A stretch of DNA of 64,000 bases from NCBI GenBank assembly GCA_903813345.2, contig CAIIXF020000001.1, positions 59,909,885-59,973,884 of the forward strand, given 5' to 3'. Position numbers and translations under genes: made by a program. This document shows positions 14,669-26,720 of the stretch, in pieces. The notes beneath the pieces were generated by a model. The model had not been told where the DNA came from. It saw only the letters and a program-made list of their open reading frames with translations, and did no database searches. This stretch comes from Owenia fusiformis. Its lineage: Eukaryota; Annelida; Polychaeta; Sabellida; Oweniidae. Within the stretch, counting starts at the first letter, position 1. Each line of letters starts with the position of its first letter.

Positions 14669-15832
14669 ATGACTATGGGAGAAATTGTTGACAATGCAGG
14701 GATATTTGCCGGATCCCCATCGTTCAGTCAGCAATCGGATGATTCGAGTAGTTTACGAAGTGCGTTGACCTCCCCTGTAAACAACCAAAAGGGTGAAACC
14801 AAAGTCAACCAACAAAAACCAAAGACAGCCAAGAAACGTGTAACATTCCCTGTGGATGATGCCGATCTCTGTGCCATAAGAGAAATCCCAAGACATTCGG
14901 ACTCACCGTTATCCGAAGAGCTGGAACCCTGTGATCCTGATAGACTTCTTGAAGAAATGGGCTCGATGAAAGTCACCGATTCGTTCAGTAAGGGAAAATA
15001 TGGATTCTCTAAATCAAGTGGTAGAACGCTGGATTTAGTGTCTCAGATAACTGGAATAACATCGTTTGGGAATTTTAATAGAAATGCCAATAAAAATAAC
15101 AGACATATAGGATCTATTCAAAACTCAATGAAACAATCATTATACAAAGGAGATGGGAGGACCGGCGTAATGCATTCTAAATACACCGATCCTACCAGTG
15201 AAAGAACTAAAAGGCGTGACAAAAGGAGTCACGGTCATAGAAGGGTGAAATCTGCAGACGATGTAGATACCCTTAAAACAAAGACTCACAAAATTGTGGA
15301 GAGGAAATTATCAAGTGCCAAACCTAATGGAAATGGACGAGCGGATGGTGCTAAATCACGCGTTCACCAAGTCTCAAAGGATCAAAGAGTTAAATTTTTA
15401 GGAGATACCAACAACATTGCAAGATCACCATCATTGACGATATCGCGTACTAAGGACACTATAAGTCTAGACCTAAAGGGTCTCCATACGGGGGAGCCAT
15501 TATTGCAGTCTTCAAGAGTCATGCAAAGTCCTTATAATTATAGACAAAGTGCCACTGCCAATCGGAATTCACAATTTTTTACTAAGCCATCTGAACCCAG
15601 TGTAGGACTTGAAACCAGTGGCAAAACGGTTGGTCCACAGACAAAAGTAGAGCCTAACTTTAGTAGAATTGGTGGCGAATCTAAAGTTACCAATAGTAAA
15701 ACACAACGGTATTACGCATGGCATATGGCTAATCAAATGTCAGGGAGCCCGTTACCAGAGCTTGAGACACCCTGTATTTCGCCAATGTGGTCTGTGAAAA
15801 ACAACAATGTTCCAGAGACGACATCTACATAA
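14669..15832 (+). CDS. Intronless disordered protein with two RVxF (PP1-docking-type) motifs
   Basis: A single exon encodes 387 residues from the ATG at 14669; an upstream in-frame GTG at 14663 is not needed. I recognise no globular domain. The protein is rich in Ser, Lys, Arg and Asn, which suggests intrinsic disorder. Two RVxF-type motifs are visible: KKRVTF at residues 55-60, after a basic run and before an acidic stretch, and QRVKF with RVKF at 240-243. Such motifs dock regulatory proteins on the catalytic subunit of protein phosphatase 1 in many families. There is also a basic cluster (RTKRRDKRSHGHRRVKS, around residue 180) that could act as a nuclear signal. A role as a PP1 regulator is an inference. 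It converges with the gene at 17191-18313. Confidence 0.75.
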   Translation: MTMGEIVDNAGIFAGSPSFSQQSDDSSSLRSALTSPVNNQKGETKVNQQKPKTAKKRVTFPVDDADLCAIREIPRHSDSPLSEELEPCDPDRLLEEMGSMKVTDSFSKGKYGFSKSSGRTLDLVSQITGITSFGNFNRNANKNNRHIGSIQNSMKQSLYKGDGRTGVMHSKYTDPTSERTKRRDKRSHGHRRVKSADDVDTLKTKTHKIVERKLSSAKPNGNGRADGAKSRVHQVSKDQRVKFLGDTNNIARSPSLTISRTKDTISLDLKGLHTGEPLLQSSRVMQSPYNYRQSATANRNSQFFTKPSEPSVGLETSGKTVGPQTKVEPNFSRIGGESKVTNSKTQRYYAWHMANQMSGSPLPELETPCISPMWSVKNNNVPETTST

Positions 15833-17190
15833 TGTCACTGAAGTATCATTATGGATTTTCGTGCCATTTAAAAAAACGATCAATGGTCGTTTACTTACGC
15901 AGTTGTTTACACTATTTCAAGTTTCTTCATCTTATATTATCTTCATCTTATATATGTATGAGACAAACATTCTAAATTGGTAAATCACCCATCAAAATAT
16001 CACCTAAGATTATATGTAGTCCGTCGTGTAACAAGTAGAAACCGTAGTATAATACAATATGCACTAGACATATACTGTTACTATTCAGCATCAAGGTGAA
16101 TGGTAAAACTTTGCCAATTTAGAGAATATTTTGCCAATTATGCACAAGTTTAACAAAATCTCCTTAATGTTCTTTTCTTCAATGAATTTCGGAGGGCGTT
16201 ATTTGACAGTTTCACTGTTAGACTTTTGTTGAATGAGAGTCCTGGAATTAGGGTACAGGCAAAAATTAAACAGTAATCTAAATCTCATCACGCTGCGATT
16301 CCATATTTGCAATTGCCAATTGTGTTATTTTGGTTCACGGTGAGCAGCAGAATATCCATTTTTAGAAAAATCATATGGAATAGAGAATTTGTGAACTATT
16401 CAAACTATTGTCTCACGTTATCTTAGTTGCAGCCCATGATAGATTTCGATTGAAGAAGTTTTGCATCTATTCATTTCAAAAGAAACCAATTTGATTTTTG
16501 TGAAATTAAAATAGGCAAATTCATTTTCCACGTGATTTTTAGTAACTTGGTATCCTGTATTTGGTTTGTAGCGACATCACCGCTGGATTACAATAGGATA
16601 ACGGAGGAAAAGTTGACTTGAGAAAAAGAATACGTTTGAAATTAAGTCAATGAATATTCCTACAGTAGCTACTTGGAACTATCTTGGGGCCAGTTTTGCC
16701 TGTGTAATCCAATGGGGACATTCGTTTCCCTTCCATACTTTTGGAGGGTAGTGTATTCTAACATAGAATATGGTTTGCCTGCACTTTTCACGAATTTGAG
16801 TCTCATTTCGAAAGCAACCTCAGCGGTTGTCTCGTACGATATAGTAAACGAGTAACGTACATGAATATTGTAAAAGAAAATCGTAGTCTAGGAATCGAAA
16901 ATTAGGAGCTTGCATGCATGGGTTACCTTTTTTCTATATTTATTTTTATAATCAGAACATAATTTAAATTTTTGCTCTATTAATCATGGATTTAGCATCA
17001 CTCATGCTTATAGAAAACAAGTTCGATTTTTTTAGAATACAAACAATGTCCATTTCCTGTCAAAAGGGCTGTTTTCAATGGTAGTAGAATAATTGCATGT
17101 ACATCAGCATATGATTATGTTGATCAATAAAATAAAGTTATTTATTTATAAATTATATCGTGTTTTATGTACACCATTGTCATATATTGC
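15833..17190 (+). other. 3' UTR and convergent intergenic region
   Basis: This lies between the stop codons of two convergent genes. Overlapping AATAAA signals on the plus strand lie at about 17123-17136, and TTTATT (AATAAA on the minus strand) occurs at about 17139-17146. The two transcripts may therefore end very close together or overlap. No other gene was seen. Confidence 0.45.
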
Positions 17191-18313
17191 TTAGTCACGA
17201 GTCAGTTTTTTACCCTTTATATAAGATTGTTTACTGATGATTCTCTTTCTCCTCGCAGATTCTGCCGCATAACTCCCTCCACAAGTGGGTTTTCTGCACC
17301 ATTTCCCATCCTCTTCAGATGTTACTCTCAAATGACGTTTCTCATTTGACGCTTTTTGGATTTTCTTAGTTGCCCTTGCGATCTTAGTTTTGTTTTCATG
17401 CTCTTGTTGTTCAATGGAATCGTGTCTAGCTTTTTTAATGTCCATTGTTAAGAGTTTGCGCTTCTCATCTGCTCTGTAATAGGCTTTCGCCTCTTGGTCC
17501 ATTCTCCATTCATAGTCTCGAAGCTGACCTGAATATAAAGATGTGTTTTTTGTAAAAGTGTCATCCTTTGATTCTCTCATGTGGGACTTTGAGTCCTCAA
17601 AAATGAAATTATGTGGGAAACAATACATTTATAACAGCAGGGACAAATTAATGTAGTTATAGTTTCTATGTCATAGGCTATATGCATATGAACTTACTCT
17701 CAAGATTGTATTTTTCCCTTGCTAGCTTGAGTTGTAACTTTTTCAATTCTGCTTCTGACATGCTTTCAGTGTCGAGTTCTGATTTTCCTCCAGCCGCTAA
17801 TCGTTTGAGCGATGCTTTTTCTTGTAGTAAACTCTCTCTTAATCCCGCTATCTGTTTCTCCAAAGCCTCGTTGTACTCTCTCTGGCACTCGTACCTACAA
17901 TTGTCATAAAAAAGTGACAACCGGCAGCTCCACCACGTCAGAGCGATATATAAATTTAGTGAAGTATAGTGTGGATTTTTTTTATCAGCAAGCATAGCAA
18001 TAATAGCCTGCATTAAATTACTGTTCCCAGGTCAAATATACGTCCTCTCCAAGGCTGAAAGGGCGATGATACACATAGGATCTATGATTACGAGTGTTGG
18101 ACATGCGTCAATATTTATACCATCGATCACTTACCTCGTTTTCCATTCATTTTCCTCATTCATGACTGATTTGTCGCGTTTCTCCAACTCAGCAAAAGTT
18201 AGTTTCCATTCTCCAATTGACTCACATAGCATTCCCATCATATCCTCTTCGCACTTTATACGTTGCTTCATCTCAGTCGCTGGATCGAAATTAATTTTTC
18301 TATTTACCGCCAT
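17191..18313 (-). CDS. Coiled-coil protein, 237 aa, three exons
   Basis: Exons are 18135-18313, 17698-17894 and 17191-17528 on the minus strand. They total 714 nt, exactly 238 codons with the stop, and all boundaries are GT-AG with matching phases. The protein starts MAVNRKINFDPATEMKQR and is almost entirely charged heptad-like sequence (for example LEKQIAGLRESLLQEKASLK), as expected for a long coiled coil. The C-terminus is basic (RRKRIISKQSYIKGKK). I do not recognise the family with certainty; it resembles small CCDC-type proteins of cilia or centrosomes only in general character. Minus-strand polyadenylation signals lie just past the stop. Confidence 0.85.
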
Positions 18314-19460
18314 TTTATCAGGACGTATAGAACGTACGTCCTTGTACTTGTTAGCTAAGGATTAATCGGCGTTAAAGCCGCTACGTTTAACATTTGTTGT
18401 GGCCGTGATGTCATAATAATTAAGTGGGTGCGATTGTGATGTCACACAACAATTAAGTCTAAGACCTATGACTTGCAAAATTCTAGACATTACTTTTTCA
18501 TTTTAACAAGAACCTGGTCCATGATTTCAAGTATACGAAAGTTTCTTCTGAACTATGTCAGTAACTAAAAGGGCGAAGTAGATTGAAATGCGATAATGTT
18601 AAAACGACATATCCCAGTAATTTTCAAATAGCGAAAACTCATGCGGTCCATCATTTTCAGCGTAAGTTTGGTCACCAAAATTTGGTTTCTTCCAAATTGG
18701 GTTTTTAGATCTCATCTTTTATATTGAATTGATGCAATAAAAATGAAAAAAGATCATTTTCTCAAAACATGAGTCAGATATTTTGAAAGAAGATAGGGTC
18801 TTACTCTTAATCCATGTTCTTTGAAGAGTCGAATTAATAATTTTATTATCCGGGGTAGGTAGTAATTTATGGTCAGAAAATACTCATGGTCAAACATCAT
18901 GCCATAACATACCTGGTCCTTTGCTGATCAAACGATATCTTATTGAAATCATGCCGTGCGTCTGATAAACAGATCTTGATAATATTTGAAAATATCACTG
19001 GCTGTTATCATACAGATAACACAATAATCATGAATTATAACACGTAAAATTACAGCTGTCTCGGTTTACTCAATTCTCTAGCCAATAACACCTAAATATT
19101 GTACATCCTGGGTGCATTGTCAAGATAATTTCAACATATGGTGATTCCCAATGTTAACATTTTCCCTTCACCTCCTTTGGGAGACAATGGGATATAGTTG
19201 ATGTGGCTTGTAATTGTGCAACCAACAGACCAATGGATTTTGTTGTTGGTGAGTCCATGTGATATCACAATACAATATGTTAGGCCCATCAATCATATCC
19301 TATTGGCTATCAGAGATTACTCTCTGCCAGTAATCACACATTCAGAAGCCTATTGTCCGCCATACTATTTTGAGACTTCATTTGCATTGGTCGATTGATA
19401 TTGTACAAAAAGATTATTATTTGAACAGCCAATAACATCTTCCATTTATATATATTTCAC
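18314..19460. other. Intergenic region
   Basis: This is the upstream region of the coiled-coil gene and the downstream region of the first MsrB gene. A minus-strand AATAAA (TTTATT at 19463-19468) lies about 60 bases past the MsrB stop codon. I see no other exon or repeat. Confidence 0.4.
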
Positions 19461-19527
19461 ACTTTATTATATTTCACCATTACACTAAATGTCAAAAGAT
19501 ATATTTTATCATTTAATCATTAGTGTC

Positions 19528-22500
19528 TTAATTGTCTTCAATTTCTTGTTCAGTGTCAGTTTTGGGACTGGCCTCAAATGTCAGAGCAACACCATTGATA
19601 CAGTATCTGTGTCCTGTTGGTGGGGGACCATCATCGAACCTGTGCCCAAGGTGAGCACCACACTGAAACACAACAAAATAACACACTTCATCATGTAGTT
19701 TTTCTGAACAGTTTCTGCTTGAATATAAATTATATTATACGAGGGGGGATTCATAAGTAGTGGGACAAATGCTATGACTTCACTTATATCAACCAGATTT
19801 TATTCAAACTTGGAACACAGAACCACAAACATGTGACAATCATTGTGTGAAAAGTTACACCCAACTTCAGTAAAGTGAGAGTTCCAATCATGATGTCACA
19901 ACAGGATCCACGGAGCACATTGTTTGTCACTAATTGCTAGTTAAACATACAAGTCTCAACTGATATTCAGGACGTGATCTAATCCGTGACTTCTAGCGAG
20001 TCCTTTTGTGGAGCACATCAATTCTGTGCAAGACTATTGATTCCTTATCCTTCTGGTGCAATCTCACTCTTTCTCAGTATTCGCCTTGACAATCAATGCA
20101 TTTTTAGCATCTCCTCAACCATTCTAGGTATGCACCCTCAAAACCATATTTTCCAAGCTTGGTCATCTCGGCTCTCACAGCATATTTCAGTTCTAGTTCA
20201 CCTATATGCTGTAGATTTTTTTACTTCTTCTTTCCCATAGACTTCGAATAATCCTCTATAGGTCTCTAATACTGAAAACTTCTTCAAAGCATTAAATTTA
20301 ATCACAGCACGGATGTTTATACGTGATTCTTGCTTTTTCATTGCTATTTTAATCAAATTTTGCTCCATCCAAGAGGGACTGAAAATGGCAGTGTCCTGGT
20401 GTCACTGCTTTGTATGACATCACAATAGCATGATGATGTAATATATGTTATAGTTGTCATGACTACAAGGCTTGAGACAATATGAAACCAAATATTTGAA
20501 AATAATTGTCATTTTGAGATATTTATGAGCACATTTATGTTGATCAAGCCCTTCATTTTTTAACTGCTCCGTTAACCCCTACTTTTGGTTACCATAGCAA
20601 CCGTTGTTGCTAGGGAACAAAATGAATTAAATTGAAATTTCACCAAACAATGCCTTACATCCTAGTCCATCCATGTGCCAAATTTGGTTGAGATATGTAC
20701 ACAGGGACTTGCTGCCTCAGAAAAGTCCCACTACTTATGAATCCCCCTCGTAGATGCTTCTTTAAAGGAATTAGATGGAATAGATGTTCCCCCTAGAATC
20801 CTCATTTTCTGAACAAAATTGAGATATCTCATCATAAGGGGTTGTTATAGATGATTTCATATGCAAAATGACCAAATTCATTAGAATTGAAAAATGTGAC
20901 ATCTCAATCATGCATGTAATTTAAAGGGAGACATTCTAATTTAGTTCAAAATATCCATAATTATATTATTTAACCAAACAGCAACCTTTATGATTTTCTA
21001 CTTCCAAATGTATACTTTACCATTCATCAAAATATTGGTCTTGACCTTCATAAAAAGAAGAATCTGACCTCGACACATTCCAAAATGAACATAATTCGAA
21101 CTTGCCAATATACAACCATCAAGGGGTACCCAGACTGATAAAAGATAATGTCTCTAAATTAAAGGGACTTAGTCTTAATAAGTGATCCTAAAATATACCA
21201 AAGTTTAAAATGAATTCAGAATGACCCATAACTTGCACTATTGATAGACTCTCAAATTTACTTTTCCATAAATATTAGAGCTTGAAAAAAATGTTCAGAT
21301 AGTTTGTAAATCAATTTCCTTTTTGAAATTATAAGAAGTGCAAACACCCTTATACAATTGATTTAAACCTATCATCACATTTACAAGGTGAGCATTTTTT
21401 CAAGCCGAGATATCATCAGGAAAATGATTTGTGTCAATGTCTATAGATGGCGTAAATTGCAGGCTGTTCTTTAAAATGGATAATTCTTACTCTTTTGCAA
21501 AAAGTTTCAGTATTGGATCTGGTACGACGATGATTCACATGCACAACAAGCTCAACATTATCAGTATTATCCAAGGGACATTTGAGAGGTTCGTAGAACG
21601 AGGGCCAACCAGATCTGCTATCAAACTTTGCTTCAGAGCTGCAAAGAAATGGTAATAGAGCTCACTTGTAATGCAGATAATAATAAATATCATCCCTTAC
21701 CCTTCTACATCGAGTTTCAATATTGGTTCTGCCAAAATGCATATGCTTTATCAGCTCTACGTTATCACTGCCATCTATAGGACATTTGAGGGATTCATAG
21801 AAGGATGGCCATCCAGTTCCACTATTGAACTTTGTTTCAGAGCTACAATAGAATGTGAACAGAACACCTTTGTAGATCTGCAAATATTGTTTTTGATTAT
21901 ACGATAATAGTAAACTATATACTGGTAACATAATGGCCTCGCAAATCACAATCAGCAATCATTTCTCAGGCTTGCTACTACAAGATAAATTACCAAAGAT
22001 AGAACATATCATAAATAAGTATAAAACATCAACAAAATCGTTCAACTAGTTTACACTGGACTTACGGAATATTATAATGATAATATGATAATGATAATAC
22101 CAGACAGTATTTCCTAACATTTTGAGATTTTTTGCCAGATTGCTAACTACAGTAAAACCTGTCCATCCAATTCATCCCCTCTTTGTGGATGCCTTTTTGA
22201 CATCATTTTTTAATCTCCCATTTTAGACTTCCAAAACGAGAACACATGCTTTTGTGAACACATTTGGTGAGTCACAGTGTTGTTTGTTCAGAATGACAGG
22301 TTTTACTGTACCTCAAAATAAAAAGATGACATATGAATTTTACCCGAACAATTCTAGATCACAGCAAACACACTTGTAGGTGCCATCCTCATGTACGTCT
22401 AAAAGCTCACTTGTGAATGACTGAAATGTTGAACATATTTAGCAATTTTAGCTGCATGGAAACATACACTAATATTGTCTGGTGAAATACAGTATAACAT

Positions 22501-23202
22501 ATTATGTGATGCAAATCTAATTTACACAACAGTGATACAGGCTGAAAGCATTTGGATTATGATGATCTACTGTAGCATTCACAGGGTTTCAATTTTTGAA
22601 AAAATGTGAGCTCTATTGACTTAAAAATGAAATTTGATTCAAAACTATCGACATAAGAAAGAGACACATTTTGAGAGTTTGAATCTTTACTTAGAAATTC
22701 GAAAACATAAAGAACAGTCCATATTAGATAGATCCATTATAAATGCAAATACATGTATTGGAGTTGTGGTTTCTTTTGACATAAGAGTCAAGGGAAAAAA
22801 TATGAGACCAGAGAAAGTGTTCAGATTGAGAGGTGTTCGCATGAAGGAGAGATTTTGGTTTAACTTTCCAATAAACATTTAATTGAATTTTAGATCAGTT
22901 TGGGATTATTCAATAAAAATAATATTTACATTGTTATGAAGCTGGTTGTGAACACTGTGGTTGCAAGTTCAAAAAACAAGTACAATAATTAATGTAGTTA
23001 AGAAAACCAAGTGCTTCAGATAGCTTCCTAACTAATGCTTGAAATACACTGCATAATTCAATTCTCACACGTTCTGTTCCTCTTAGCCTGGTCACCCTGT
23101 ATTGCTCCTCAGTTAGTCTTTCCTTCCATTCCTCACGAGTTAGGTTAACCCTATCATCTGGCCCCAATGCTCCACAGCAAGACAGGAAGACCAAGCACAA
23201 CC
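19528..23202 (-). CDS. MSRB: Peptide methionine-R-sulfoxide reductase, secreted, paralogue A
   Basis: MsrB enzymes reduce the R-epimer of methionine sulfoxide in proteins. Minus-strand exons are 23069-23202 (hydrophobic segment [12 protein letters not shown], then [16 protein letters not shown]), 22344-22420 (zinc CxxC as CVCC), 21701-21842 (GTGWPSFY, second CxxC started by CRR), and 19528-19662 ([20 protein letters not shown], then the catalytic Cys in RYCINGVAL). The catalytic codon is TGT, not a Sec TGA. All four zinc cysteines are present. The protein ends EIEDN. The first exon with the start codon and the beginning of the signal peptide was not located; the exon at 23202 begins after an AG acceptor in phase 1. 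A second version of exon 3 lies at 21491-21638, and a mariner lies in the last intron. Confidence 0.9.
19740..20750 (-). mobile_element. Decayed mariner-type transposon in MsrB-A last intron
   Basis: Perfectly placed termini, CGAGGGGGGATTCATAAGTA and its inverted partner ending CCCCCTCG, are flanked by TA on both sides (19738-19739 and 20751-20752), as for Tc1/mariner insertions. The minus strand keeps a degenerate helix-turn-helix-like start ([13 protein letters not shown], then [11 protein letters not shown]) interrupted by stops. At 1011 bp it is shorter than an intact mariner and cannot encode a working transposase. Confidence 0.85.
21491..21638 (-). CDS. MSRB: Alternative exon 3 of MsrB paralogue A, apparently mutually exclusive
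   Basis: On the minus strand this exon lies 62 bases downstream of exon 3 (21701-21842). It has its own AG acceptor (TTTGCAG) and GTAAGA donor. It encodes [20 protein letters not shown] and ends FCKR, so the WPSF motif and the zinc CxxC are kept. It is 148 nt against 142 nt, two codons longer, in the loop before the CxxC. Both versions start in phase 2 and end in phase 0, so including both would shift the frame. The 62-nt intron between them is probably too short for efficient splicing. Both points favour mutually exclusive use; expression is not shown by the sequence. Confidence 0.75.
22150..22308. mobile_element. 159-bp pogo/Tigger-like MITE
   Basis: The TIRs CAGTAAAACCTGTC and GACAGGTTTTACTG are flanked by TA on both sides (22148-22149 and 22309-22310). 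It has no coding capacity and lies in an MsrB-A intron. Single-ended fragments of the same family appear near 24317 and 37530. Confidence 0.8.
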
Positions 23203-24662
23203 CTATATAAATTACACAATTCAGTTAGTGAATTAATATTGAAGAATGAGGGTTCTCCAATGTGAGCTTTTAAATATAAGGTTTACCCTAAGCAGCAAGG
23301 AGTCAAATCTTCCCAATGCTGTGAAATGATTTTCTTCAGAATACTAAAAGTTCCCATCCCCTGAGACCACGTATATATCTCCTAAAGGATAAACCCTATA
23401 TCTAAAACCTGGGAACCATTTACTAATGTTTGTTTATCTTAGCTAAAAACAGCAATGGTGTAAATGATTTTTGCCACACTTTATAGAAGAAATTATTTAT
23501 CAATAAATTAAAAAAACCTGGAATCTGGAAAATTATCTCTGGCATGAGGGTTGAGGAAACATATTTATCCCATACTTGGACGTGTTATAGGTACATAAAG
23601 CCGGTTTGTAAAAACTTATATTTTCATCAGCGGGCAGATATAGCTTTACGTCCCGCTCCGAGCGGGCAGATATAGTATATCTGCCCGCTACGTCATAATC
23701 GCCGCTCGCATATTTGTTCATAATTTGTAACATTCGCGTAATGACTGTAAACGACAATGGAGAAAACACAGATAATCGGGATCTGTTTGATGGTTTAAAA
23801 AGGGAAGGAACATCCACTTAATCAATCAGAAATTCGAGAAAATAAATGTGGGAATATTTGAAAGAACGGGAAAATCGGCCACGGCGAAGAAAACAAAACT
23901 GGACGTGAATATTCTAAAATATTTCCACGATTGAACAATGAGTACCGGATGACCAAGATTGGTATGGGATAAACATATTATCCTATAGTTGGTTCAGGAT
24001 ATTGGGATTATCCCTTGGCCAATATAATATATTTTCCCTCGGGACCTGCGGCCCTCGGGCAAATATATTATATTTGCCTTGGGATAATCCCAATATCCTG
24101 AACCTCATATAGGATAATCTCTATATATCCCACCCCAGTAGATATTACTTCCACACCCCAATGTTGTCTCAGGGAAACCTGCCTAAGTATGGCATAAATA
24201 AATACAACACATTGTCATGCATGCATAAATGTTGCTTCTTTATGTTTTTTAAATGTTGCTTGTGCCTTCTGATCATGACTCTGGTATTGGATTTCCTAAA
24301 GGGCATTTGCATTATATACAGTAAAACCTGTACTATGAAAACCTCTCTATTCTAATGTTTTAGTTGCTATGCTTTCCATGTTATAAAACAGGAAATGTGA
24401 GCACCTGGTCATAAAAACTTAAATGCACTTTACAAACTCACAGACATCCAAGGAGCTCTTATCTGGGTTTTAAGATTGATTTTTAATTTTTATTGCATCT
24501 GCTAAATATATGATGCTTTTTTAAAAATAATTTCAGCATACAGCATACTTTTACTGTATTAACTTCAAGCTAAGACATTGTGTATGATAAAACAACACAA
24601 AATTTTATTTCCACTCCAAAAACTGACATATCCAATGGCAATGGTTCATTTAATAAGAGCTA
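23203..24662. other. MsrB A/B intergenic region with palindromic repeats
   Basis: 23662-23688 is a nearly perfect palindrome with GCGGGCAGATATA arms, inside a segment with several CGGGCAGATATA words. 23964-24133 is a longer hairpin element listed separately. The first coding exon of MsrB-A is expected in this interval or further upstream but was not identified. A minus-strand AATAAA for MsrB-B lies at 24604-24609. Confidence 0.45.
23964..24133. repeat. Long imperfect hairpin (foldback element)
   Basis: The arms read TGGGATAAACATATTATCCTATA... and, inverted, TATAGGATAATCTCTATATATCCCA. A nearly perfect inner part (GGTTCAGGATATTGGGATTA and its complement) closes on a short GC-rich loop around 24043-24052. 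Related words (GGATATC, CCAAGG) recur near 2150-2560 and 59584-59716. Confidence 0.75.
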
Positions 24663-26720
24663 CTATTGTTCAAGATCTTCAAGTTCATTTTCTGGTGCCT
24701 CTGTGAAGTTTAGGGCTACACTATTGATACAGTATCTCAATCCAGTTGGTGGTGGGCCATCATCAAATACATGACCAAGGTGGGCATCACACTAAAACAG
24801 GAGATGGAACAAATATACAGTATGTCTATATTTACATATTTACTTATTTTAAATATTCAATATTTAGTCAAAGCTATAGTATATTATAATCCCTATTCAA
24901 TCCACAAAATTACTGTACATTATGTCCAAAAATATGGTTCTGAAAAGATTTTTCATTAAAGATTTCTTTTGAAAAGATGAGTTTAAGGTTGGATGGATTA
25001 TCATATATTGGATGGATTATCATATATTATTTTTAACTTGAAAGGTGAAATATCTTCTCTTCTTAATAACTTTAAAATCATATAATTATCAATGAATGAA
25101 TGATATAATCCATAACATATCATAACTTTGGATCATTATTGCTCCAAAAGAATGTGGGAACTATTTATTTGCTCTGCTGGTTATTTTACCAGTTGTAGCT
25201 AACTGGTGGTGAAAATAATAACCAAGTACATGTACTGGCATTTGGTAAATATACTGTACTTCTTCAAAAAAGGTTGTCCATTTAAACTGACCTACTTTAG
25301 ATATTCAACAAATGTGCAGATGTACTTTTACTTTGGAAAAGTCTCCATTCACCATTGATTGACTACAAGACAGTGAAAACACAATTTCCAATCATCTTAA
25401 ATGAGGCCAAAGATCACACAATGTAATATGGGTTGTGAGTGAATAGTAAAGATTTTGATTACCGTGATGCATTTTGCTTCATGAAAAATCCGATCTGGCC
25501 TTTCTACAGGAATGAGTTTGACATTAGGCTGGTTATCATCAGGGCACACTATAGGAGCCCAGAAGGCTGGCCATCCACTATTACTGTTATATTTTGTCTC
25601 GGAGCTGAAACAGGTTTCAACATAGAAATCTTGATACTAATGCAACATTTTGCAAAGAGAGGGTTTGTCCCAGGTGGTAGGATTTTGCATAGTATTTCAT
25701 CCCAGGAGTAAAGACTTTTGAAATGAATATGTTCCCACTCCCAGTAATTAGAATCATAACTTTATTTGAACAGCTATTATTCCTCACAAGGGCCAATGGC
25801 CTACATGTAGGTTGTGAAAAGGTCACAAGGTTTCTTCCAGGGAAGGCAATCCGTGAGTCTTACAGCCAAGTTTTCTTTTTATCATAACTTTGAATTGTGC
25901 TGACTAAATGCCAAGTGTTCACCATTTTATTAATACCTTTTCACCAAGAAAATTTCAATTAAAATACTATAAAATATTAAAAATTATAAATAATACCTAA
26001 ACAAAGGAGTGTCACAACCGATACAGTGGTAGACCCCTTCTTTCTTGTGCCAGTAGTACTTGTTATAGAATGACTATAATTAAATGTAATGAGAAAATCA
26101 GATAGGCAGTTTCACTTTTCCAACTCAAATTCTCATCTTCTCTTAATAATCTTTTCTGATCACTCTATATTCATGTGAAATTCTCACCATCGTGTCATTT
26201 TTGATATCATATATCAATAGAAGAAAATAAACTTCTCCGAGCCATCTTTTCTTATCACATGTACATGTATCAATAATGTTAAATTCTTAGGAGTCTCTCT
26301 ATGTCAAGTTTTTTGATCACTAATTGCTAATGAAAAAAAGCTCATCATATTTATGCCACATTTACAAGCGATTTAATAACTGTCAAATTCTATCCCTCTC
26401 TGTGATATCTTCTGATCACCCTGTATTAATGCTGACAATTTGTTTTCTGGTTACCCAACATTTATCATGAAAAATTCATCTTCAGTGTGTCACAATTTCT
26501 GGTCAACCAGTACTGATAATAGCTAAAAATGTTACACTCTATGTCCTATCTTATCTAGTAACCCTGTATAAATAGTCTGAACATCTCACCCTCTCTGTGC
26601 CACCCTTTCTGGTTATCCTAAACTGTGCCGGAGTTAGGCGTTCCTTCCATTCTTCTTCAGTTAGTTCCAGTTTATCTGGCCTGTTGCCTAGCGACAGTTG
26701 TGCAAGCACCAAACAAAGGC
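24663..26720 (-). CDS. MSRB: Peptide methionine-R-sulfoxide reductase, secreted, paralogue B
   Basis: Minus-strand exons are 26590-26720, 25997-26073, 25463-25604 and 24663-24791. Exons 2 and 3 are exactly 77 and 142 nt, as in paralogues A and C. The order is a hydrophobic segment ([10 protein letters not shown]), the [18 protein letters not shown] region, zinc pair [12 protein letters not shown] in place of the usual GWPSF, zinc pair formed by CIT-C across the exon 3/4 junction, [17 protein letters not shown], and the catalytic Cys in RYCINSVAL (TGT codon). The stop is at 24663-24665. The start-codon exon is not identified. An in-frame ATG at 26743-26745 lies inside the polypyrimidine tract and is probably intronic. 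The WPAFW change and longer acidic tail suggest diverged substrate preference, which is an inference. Confidence 0.9.

Noticed and set aside
23533-23817. 94-codon minus-strand ORF upstream of MsrB-A as the missing first exon
   Set aside because: It overlaps palindromic repeat sequence, has no donor in the needed phase near its 5' part, and lacks a signal-peptide-like start.
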